Positions 22,680 through 28,036 of a DNA stretch of 28,036 nt are shown here, piece by piece. Each line of letters begins with the position of its first letter. Within the stretch, counting starts at the first letter, position 1. The notes beneath the pieces are model-generated. The model did no database searches. It saw only the letters and a program-made list of their open reading frames with translations, and was not told the origin of the DNA. Where the stretch lies: positions 1 to 28,036 of the forward strand of contig DJAN01000002.1 of the NCBI GenBank assembly GCA_002429615.1. The letters are read 5' to 3'. This DNA comes from Lysobacteraceae bacterium UBA6001 (GTDB lineage: Bacteria > Pseudomonadota > Gammaproteobacteria > Xanthomonadales > Xanthomonadaceae). Made by a program: the position numbers and the translations under genes.

Positions 22680-24047
22680 ATGGCTAGTGATTCGGCGCAT
22701 CTCCCCGAGGGCGAATACGCCCGCCAGTCGCTGCAGGCACCCGCCTCGATGGAGGCGTTCTGGATGCCCTTCACCGCCAACCGCCAGTTCAAGGCGCGGC
22801 CGCGCCTGCTGGCCTCGGCACAGGGCATGTATTACCGCGATGTCGCCGGCCGCGAGATCCTCGATGGCGCCGCCGGCCTGTGGTGCTGCAACGCGGGGCA
22901 TGCGCGGCCACGCATCGTCGGAGCGATCCAGCAGCAGGCCGCCACGCTGGATTTCGCGCCCACCTTCCAGATGGGCTCGCCGCTGCCGTTCGTGCTCGCC
23001 GAGCGCCTGGCGGAAATCGCGCCGCCCGGTTTGCACCACGTGTTCTTCACCAACTCGGGTTCCGAAGCGGTGGACAGCGCGATGAAGATCGCCCTCGCCT
23101 ATCACCGCGCGCGCGGCGAAGGCCAGCGCATCAAGTTCATCGGTCGCGAGAAGGCGTATCACGGCGTCGGCTTCGGCGGCATGTCGATCGGCGGGCTGCC
23201 GAACAACCGCAAGTGGTTCGGGCCACTGCTGGCGGGCGTGGACCACCTGCCGCATACCCTGGACCTGCAGCGCAACGCATTCACGCCGGGCCTGCCGAAG
23301 CACGGCGTGGAACTGGCCGAGGACCTGGAACGGCTGATCGCGCTGCACGACGCGTCGACCATCGCCGCGGTGTTCGTTGAACCGATCAGCGGCTCGGCCG
23401 GCGTGGTGCTGCCGCCGGAAGGCTACCTGCAGCGGCTGCGCCAGATCTGCGACCGCCACGGCATCCTGCTGGTGTTCGACGAGGTGATCACCGGCTTCGG
23501 CCGGGTCGGCAAGGCGTTCGCGGCGCAGCGCTTCGGCGTCACCCCGGACCTGATGACCACCGCCAAGGGCCTGACCAACGGCAGTGTGCCGATGGGCGCG
23601 GTGTTCGTGGCCGACGCGGTGCACGACAGCTTCATGCACGGCCCGCCAGGCGCGATCGAGTTCTTCCACGGTTACACCTACTCCGGCCACCCGCTGGCGT
23701 GCGCGGCGGCGCTGGCCACGCTGGACACCTACGCCGAGGAGCAGCTGTTCGAGCGCGCGATCGAGCTGGGCGGGCATTGGGAACGCGCGATCCAGTCGCT
23801 GAAGGGCTTGCCGAACGTGATCGACCTGCGCAACTTCGGGCTGATCGGCGCGATCGAGCTGGCCGCGCGCGAAGGCGCGCCCGGCGCACGCGGCTACGAG
23901 GTGTTCGAGCGTGCCTTCCACGAAGGCGACCTGCTGGTGCGCGTCACCGGCGATACGCTCGCGCTGTCGCCACCACTTATCATCGAGGCCGCGCAGATCG
24001 ACCGCATCGTCAACGTGCTGGGCGAGACGATCCGGCAGGTGGCCTGA
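22680..24047 (+). CDS. omega-amino acid:pyruvate aminotransferase (class III, BauA/OapT type)
   Basis: This 455-residue PLP aminotransferase probably transfers the omega-amino group of beta-alanine, GABA or a related polyamine product to pyruvate. K296 in LMTTAKGLTNGSVPMGAV is the PLP lysine and D267 in LLVFDEVITGFGRVG binds the ring nitrogen. FWMPFTANRQFK at 27-38, NRKWFGPLLAGVDHLPHTL and HGYTYSGHPLACAA match the known Pseudomonas omega-amino acid:pyruvate aminotransferase. A GGGAGCAGG site precedes the ATG. It diverges from puuR with the inverted repeat between, so it is probably under PuuR control. It is a different branch from the SpuC-type enzyme in the other operon. Confidence 0.9.
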   Translation: MASDSAHLPEGEYARQSLQAPASMEAFWMPFTANRQFKARPRLLASAQGMYYRDVAGREILDGAAGLWCCNAGHARPRIVGAIQQQAATLDFAPTFQMGSPLPFVLAERLAEIAPPGLHHVFFTNSGSEAVDSAMKIALAYHRARGEGQRIKFIGREKAYHGVGFGGMSIGGLPNNRKWFGPLLAGVDHLPHTLDLQRNAFTPGLPKHGVELAEDLERLIALHDASTIAAVFVEPISGSAGVVLPPEGYLQRLRQICDRHGILLVFDEVITGFGRVGKAFAAQRFGVTPDLMTTAKGLTNGSVPMGAVFVADAVHDSFMHGPPGAIEFFHGYTYSGHPLACAAALATLDTYAEEQLFERAIELGGHWERAIQSLKGLPNVIDLRNFGLIGAIELAAREGAPGARGYEVFERAFHEGDLLVRVTGDTLALSPPLIIEAAQIDRIVNVLGETIRQVA

Positions 24048-24103
24048 GCGACGCATGCCGTGATCCACAGCCGCGTCATCGTCGCGTGCGTACACTGCGC
24101 CGC

Positions 24104-25417
24104 ATGACGACGAGCGTCCTGACCGACTCCGATCCGCGCCGCGCCGAGCTGCGGCGCATGCGTGGCCTCGCCACTGGCCTGCTGCTGTTGATGCTGGCCG
24201 GCTTCGTGCTCAGCCACCTGATGGGCCAGCGAGGTGGCTGGGCGTGGCTGGCGGCCTTCTGCGAAGCGGCCACGGTGGGCGCACTGGCCGACTGGTTCGC
24301 GGTGACGGCGTTGTTCCGCCGCCCGCTCGGGCTGCCGATCCCGCATACCGCGATCCTGCCGCGCGGCAAGGATCGCCTTGCCGACGGGCTGGCCGCTTTC
24401 GTGCGCGATCACTTCCTGGCGCCGGACACGCTGCTGGAGAAGCTGCGCACTTTCGATCCGGCGACGCGGCTGGCGCAATGGCTGGCGCAGCCCGCGCAGG
24501 CGCGGATGCTGGCCGACATGGGGCGCGGTTGGCTGCTGCAGGCGCTGGACCTGCTCGACGAGCAGGCGGTGCGGCGCGCGATCCAGCGCTTCGTGGTCGA
24601 GCGGTTGCGGCAATGGAACGCAGCGGCGACCGCGGGTGACGTGCTGGGACTGCTGACCGCCGATGGCCGTCATCAGCGTTTGCTGGACGAAGCGCTGCAG
24701 CGGCTGGGCCAGTGGCTGGACAACGAGGCGGTGAAGGCGCGGGTGTCTGCGTTGATCGTGCGTTATGCCCGGCGCGAATGGCCGAAGCTGATGGACACGG
24801 TGGACTGGGTGAAGCCGGTGGAGGAAATCGGCGACAGCCTGGCCGCGCGACTGGCGCGGGCGGCGCTGGAAGAGCTGCAGGAGGTGCTGACCACGCCGGA
24901 ACACCCGCTGCGCCAGGACTACGAGCGTTGGCTGCAGGCGTATGTGGTGCGGCTGCGCGAGGACCCACAGCTGGCCGCGCGGGTGGAAGAGCTGAAGCAG
25001 CAGGCCATCGACCATCCCGTGCTGCAGGAATATATCCAGGGCCTGTGGGCGCGTATCCATGCCGCCCTGCGCCAGGACCTGGAGCGCACGGACTCCGCCA
25101 TCGCGCGGCATTTCGAGCAGTCACTGCAGGGCTTGGCGGAGGCGCTGGGGCGCGATCCGTCACTGCGCGAGGCGCTGAACACGCACATGCTGGATGCGGC
25201 CGGGCGGCTGAGCACGCGACTGAGAAGTTCGGTGACCGAGCACATCGCCTCGACCATGAAGGGGTGGGACGAGCGCCACCTGGTGGATCAGCTGGAGCTG
25301 AGCGTGGGGCGTGACCTGCAGTACATCCGATTCAACGGCACCCTGGTGGGTGGGTTGATCGGGCTGCTGCTGCATGCGCTGTCGGTGGGGTTGCCGGCGG
25401 TGGGCTGGGGCGGCTGA
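24104..25417 (+). CDS. DUF445 family membrane protein (YjiN-like)
   Basis: This 437-residue protein of unknown function belongs to DUF445. It has an N-terminal membrane segment at about 21-40, then the family motif AAFCEAATVGALADWFAVTALFRRPLGLPIPHTAILPRGKDRLADGLAAFVRDHFL (positions 50-105). A long helical, probably coiled middle follows, with a C-terminal FNGTLVGGLIGLLLHAL membrane anchor. The ATG at 24104 begins 56 bp after the aminotransferase stop. The frame stays open upstream but runs into that gene. It is likely a housekeeping neighbour rather than part of the polyamine system. Confidence 0.88.
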   Translation: MTTSVLTDSDPRRAELRRMRGLATGLLLLMLAGFVLSHLMGQRGGWAWLAAFCEAATVGALADWFAVTALFRRPLGLPIPHTAILPRGKDRLADGLAAFVRDHFLAPDTLLEKLRTFDPATRLAQWLAQPAQARMLADMGRGWLLQALDLLDEQAVRRAIQRFVVERLRQWNAAATAGDVLGLLTADGRHQRLLDEALQRLGQWLDNEAVKARVSALIVRYARREWPKLMDTVDWVKPVEEIGDSLAARLARAALEELQEVLTTPEHPLRQDYERWLQAYVVRLREDPQLAARVEELKQQAIDHPVLQEYIQGLWARIHAALRQDLERTDSAIARHFEQSLQGLAEALGRDPSLREALNTHMLDAAGRLSTRLRSSVTEHIASTMKGWDERHLVDQLELSVGRDLQYIRFNGTLVGGLIGLLLHALSVGLPAVGWGG

Positions 25418-25464
25418 TGTGGTGGTTGGGTCGCGAGCTGCCAGATGTCAGTCGCGTTTCATTT

Positions 25465-25540
25465 TGTAGGAGGGGCTTCAGCCCCGACGAGCGGCGTCGC
25501 GAGCTGCCGGATGGCGGTCGCGGCTGAAGCCGCTCCTACA
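25465..25540. repeat. paired GTAG-type REP with mismatched arms
   Basis: Arm one (25465-25487) carries the GGGGCTTCAGCCCC variant and arm two (25518-25540) the CGGCTGAAGCCG variant, in inverted order around a 30-nt spacer. Unlike the other two pairs, the arms do not match perfectly and the spacer is nearly twice as long. It lies between the convergent DUF445 and rlmKL genes. The remaining 25541-25613 has a CCCGCG/CGCGGG stem but no clear terminator. Confidence 0.8.
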
Positions 25541-25613
25541 TGGGGGGCGGGGGCGACCCACAACGGGGCGACCCGCGGGCCATCGCGGGATCCACAAAAA
25601 TCCCCGCCGCGTC

Positions 25614-27752
25614 TTACGGATGCGTCAACCGCCACGCGCGATGGATGCGACCGTTACGCTCGAAATCCGGATCGATCGTCTTCGGGCTGATCTCCTCGCA
25701 GCGCGCGAATTCCGCGATCGCGTTCTCTTCCAGCTTGAACCGGCGGAAGTTGTTGGAGAAATACAGCACGCCGCCCATCGCCAGCCGCGCCATCGCCGCG
25801 CGCAGCAGCCGCACATGCTCGCGCTGCACGTCGAAGTCCTCCGCGCGCGCCGAGTTCGAGAACGTCGGCGGATCGCAGAAGATCACGTCGTACTGCCCGC
25901 GCTCGGCCTCCAGCCACGCCAAGGCATCGGCCTGCACCAGCTGGTGGCGCGCCCCGCCATGGCCATTCAACGCCAGGTTGCGCGCGCACCACTCCAGGTA
26001 GGTGCCCGACAGGTCCACGCTGGTCGTCGCGCTCGCGCCGGCCACCGCCGCCTCGACGCTGGCCACGCCGGTGTAGCAGAACAGGTTGAGGAAACGCCGG
26101 CCACGTGACTGCGCCGCCATCTGCCCGCGCAACGGGCGGTGATCGAGGAACAGGCCGGTATCGAGATAGTCGAACAGGTTCACCTGCAGCAACGCCTGGT
26201 GTTCGCGCACGTGGATGAACTCGCCACGCTGCTCGAAGCGTCCGTACTTGCTGCCGCCCTTGCCGCGCTCGCGCGACTTCAGCGCCAGTTGCTCCGCCGG
26301 CACCTGGAACACCTCGCGCGCGGCCGCCAGCAGCTCATTGCGGCGCCGGCGCACGTCGGCCTCGGGAATCGTCGCCGGCGCGGCATATTCCTGCACATGC
26401 AGGAACGTGCGACGGGCGCCATCGGCTTCTTCATAGACGTCGATCGCGGCCGCGTATTCCGGCAGGTCGGCATCGTAGGCACGGAAGCATTCGACCTGCT
26501 CGCGCGCGCGCCACTTCTTCAGTTTCTGCAGGTTCTTGCGCAGGCGGTTGGCCACCATCTGCGCGCCCTCGCTGAGCACGCGCGCCTCGTCCGGCACCTC
26601 GCGCTGCGGCGGGGCGATCGGATCGCAAACGATCAGCGCGCACTCGATCGCGCCATTGAACAGCTGGTAACGCTTGGCCGCGCGCAGGCCGGTAGCCATC
26701 GCCAGTTCGGCGTCGCCGCACAGCAGGCTGGCACGCCAGGTGGGCACCGCGCGACGCAACGCGTTGCCGAGCTGGCGGTACAACGCGGCATCCGCCGCCA
26801 GGCGCTCGTCATACGGCGGGTTGCATACCGCCAGGCCGTTCGGCTCCGGCGGCGAGGCCAGTGCGGCGACATCCAGCACGCGCAGCTGCAGGGCTGCGGC
26901 AACACCGGCCACTTCGGCATTCTCGCGGGCATTGCGGATCGCGTGCGGGTCCAGGTCGCTGCCATGGAAGGCCGGACGCAGGCCGGCACGCCCGATGCGT
27001 TCGCGGCCGCGCGCTTCGTTGACCAGCACTTCCCACGCGCCACGGTCGAAACCGCGCCAGCGGCTCGGTACCGCGCTGCCATGACGCTGCAGGCCCGGGG
27101 CCACGTCGGCGGCCATCAGCGCGCCTTCGATCAGCAGCGTGCCGCTGCCGCACATCGGGTCGAGCAGGCCACCGCCCTCGTGGTAGGCCTTGGGCCAGCC
27201 ACCGCGCATCAGCACCGCGGCGGCAAGATTCTCCTTCAGCGGCGCTTCGTTCTGCGCCTGCCGCCAGCCACGACGATGCAGCGCGCCACCGCCGAGATCG
27301 ACCGACAACACCGCGCGGCCCTTGCGCAGCGACAGGTTCAGGCGCAGGTCCGGCTGTTCGATGTCCACCGAAGGCCGCTCCAGTCCCTGCTGGCGCATGC
27401 TGTCCACCACCGCGTCCTTGATCCGCTGCGCGGCATAGCGCGCATGGGTGATCGCGGTGCCCGACACATGCGCGTCCACCGCCACGGTATGGCCGGGCGA
27501 CAGGTGCGCCGGCCAGTCGACCGCGAACACGCCGTTGTACAGCGCGTCCTCGTCCGGGCAGTCGAACTCGGTCAGCGGCCACAGCACGCGGCTGGCCAGA
27601 CGCGACCAGAGCACGGCGCGCTGGGCATCGGCGAGGCTGCCTTCGGCATTGACGCCGGCGATGGTGGCGGTGGCCTTGGTGGCGCCCAGCGCCGACAGTT
27701 CGTCGGCCAGCAGGTACTCAAGGCCCTTGGCGCAGGATGCGAAGAATTTCAC
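25614..27752 (-). CDS. rlmL: bifunctional 23S rRNA methyltransferase RlmKL (m2G2445, m7G2069)
   Basis: This 712-residue fusion modifies 23S rRNA at two guanines. It has an N-terminal ferredoxin-like/THUMP region, then the first Rossmann methyltransferase with [10 protein letters not shown] (196-205) and NPPY (311-314). The second methyltransferase in the C-terminal half has [16 protein letters not shown] and [11 protein letters not shown]. The [12 protein letters not shown] stretch is typical of the RlmK half. I choose the GTG at 27752 because [14 protein letters not shown] lines up with the start of E. coli RlmL (702 aa, SLFASTARGLEELL). An ATG at 27821 in the same frame would add a low-complexity extension. 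It is unrelated to the polyamine genes. Confidence 0.92.
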   Translation of the reverse strand: MKFFASCAKGLEYLLADELSALGATKATATIAGVNAEGSLADAQRAVLWSRLASRVLWPLTEFDCPDEDALYNGVFAVDWPAHLSPGHTVAVDAHVSGTAITHARYAAQRIKDAVVDSMRQQGLERPSVDIEQPDLRLNLSLRKGRAVLSVDLGGGALHRRGWRQAQNEAPLKENLAAAVLMRGGWPKAYHEGGGLLDPMCGSGTLLIEGALMAADVAPGLQRHGSAVPSRWRGFDRGAWEVLVNEARGRERIGRAGLRPAFHGSDLDPHAIRNARENAEVAGVAAALQLRVLDVAALASPPEPNGLAVCNPPYDERLAADAALYRQLGNALRRAVPTWRASLLCGDAELAMATGLRAAKRYQLFNGAIECALIVCDPIAPPQREVPDEARVLSEGAQMVANRLRKNLQKLKKWRAREQVECFRAYDADLPEYAAAIDVYEEADGARRTFLHVQEYAAPATIPEADVRRRRNELLAAAREVFQVPAEQLALKSRERGKGGSKYGRFEQRGEFIHVREHQALLQVNLFDYLDTGLFLDHRPLRGQMAAQSRGRRFLNLFCYTGVASVEAAVAGASATTSVDLSGTYLEWCARNLALNGHGGARHQLVQADALAWLEAERGQYDVIFCDPPTFSNSARAEDFDVQREHVRLLRAAMARLAMGGVLYFSNNFRRFKLEENAIAEFARCEEISPKTIDPDFERNGRIHRAWRLTHP

Positions 27753-27892
27753 GTGGTCGGCGGATCGCGGTGGGCCCGGCCGTTGTAGCCGGCTGGCCGT
27801 GAAGGGAGCGGCGGCAGGCAAGCCGGGCCGCGCGGGAGGGGCGCATGTTCGGCCATCACGGCCGCCAATGCCAGTGCGGCGAGCGCCCGGCT

Positions 27893-28036
27893 TCAGCCGC
27901 CGGCGAGAGCCGGATGCAGCGAGACCTCGGCCAGCGGCGGCAGGCGGTCGCCGAAGGTGCGGGCAAGCAGCGGCGCGCCGTCCAGGGTCAGGCCGGGCTC
28001 GGGCGCGAAGCCGGCGGCCTGAAACAGCGCGCGCGG
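27893..28036 (-). CDS. C-terminal end of a gene cut by the window edge
   Basis: The last 47 residues of a minus-strand frame are visible, ending in [12 protein letters not shown] and a TGA at 27893. The closing Gly-Gly and [11 protein letters not shown] recall the C-terminus of MoaD/ThiS-type ubiquitin-like sulfur carriers (EVALFPPVAGG), but the upstream part is outside the window and I cannot confirm it. The 140-bp gap to the rlmKL start holds a GGCTTCAGCC-like remnant and nothing else I recognise. Confidence 0.35.
   Translation of the reverse strand, partial: PRALFQAAGFAPEPGLTLDGAPLLARTFGDRLPPLAEVSLHPALAGG

Noticed and set aside
19039..23085. A plus-strand open frame of 1,348 codons
   Set aside because: It runs antisense to the MFS gene, puuC and puuR, each with full motifs. 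The translation is arginine-, histidine- and glutamine-rich without domains. Long antisense frames are common in very GC-rich DNA.
27753..27821. Start of rlmKL at the ATG 27821
   Set aside because: It would add 23 low-complexity residues before the conserved [11 protein letters not shown] start; the GTG at 27752 fits the family.

Overview
The window is high-GC gammaproteobacterial chromosome, most likely from the Xanthomonadaceae/Lysobacteraceae (Stenotrophomonas, Pseudoxanthomonas, Luteimonas or Lysobacter type). The clues are the GC-rich coding style, the dispersed GTAGGAGCGGCTTCAGCCGC-type palindromes between genes, and the gene content. No database was searched; assignments rest on motifs and remembered family sequences. 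No rRNA, tRNA, CRISPR array or transposase was seen.

About two thirds of the window is one polyamine utilisation region. Positions 136-1503 encode a Sad-type succinate-semialdehyde dehydrogenase with a clear terminator. From 10909 leftwards to 1766 runs a probable operon: puuD (gamma-glutamyl-GABA hydrolase), puuA (gamma-glutamylputrescine synthetase), a spuC-type putrescine transaminase, two tandem periplasmic polyamine-binding lipoproteins, then potG, potH and potI. Diverging at about 11 kb are a second glutamine-synthetase-like ligase and puuB (gamma-glutamylputrescine oxidase). A second block at 19.1-24.0 kb holds an MHS-type MFS transporter, puuC (aldehyde dehydrogenase) and the regulator puuR on the minus strand, with an omega-amino-acid:pyruvate aminotransferase diverging from puuR. 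Together these give uptake, the gamma-glutamylated route, a transaminase route, and the exit through GABA and succinate semialdehyde to succinate. The two binding proteins differ at the residue expected to separate putrescine from spermidine preference.

Between the blocks lie a secreted DUF3131/glucoamylase-like protein, a REC-REC-GGDEF diguanylate cyclase behind a strong sigma-28-like promoter, and a bacteriohemerythrin behind a perfect FNR/Anr-type box. They are followed by about 1.5 kb of seemingly lower-GC sequence (17.57-19.02 kb) with small uncharacterised genes and a truncated fragment, which looks acquired.

The right end holds a DUF445 membrane protein, a GTAG-type repeat, rlmKL (23S rRNA methyltransferase) and the C-terminal end of one further gene cut by the window edge.

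The most interesting points are regulatory: the sigma-28 and FNR promoters, a perfect inverted repeat between puuR and the divergent aminotransferase, and the hairpins behind the binding-protein genes.
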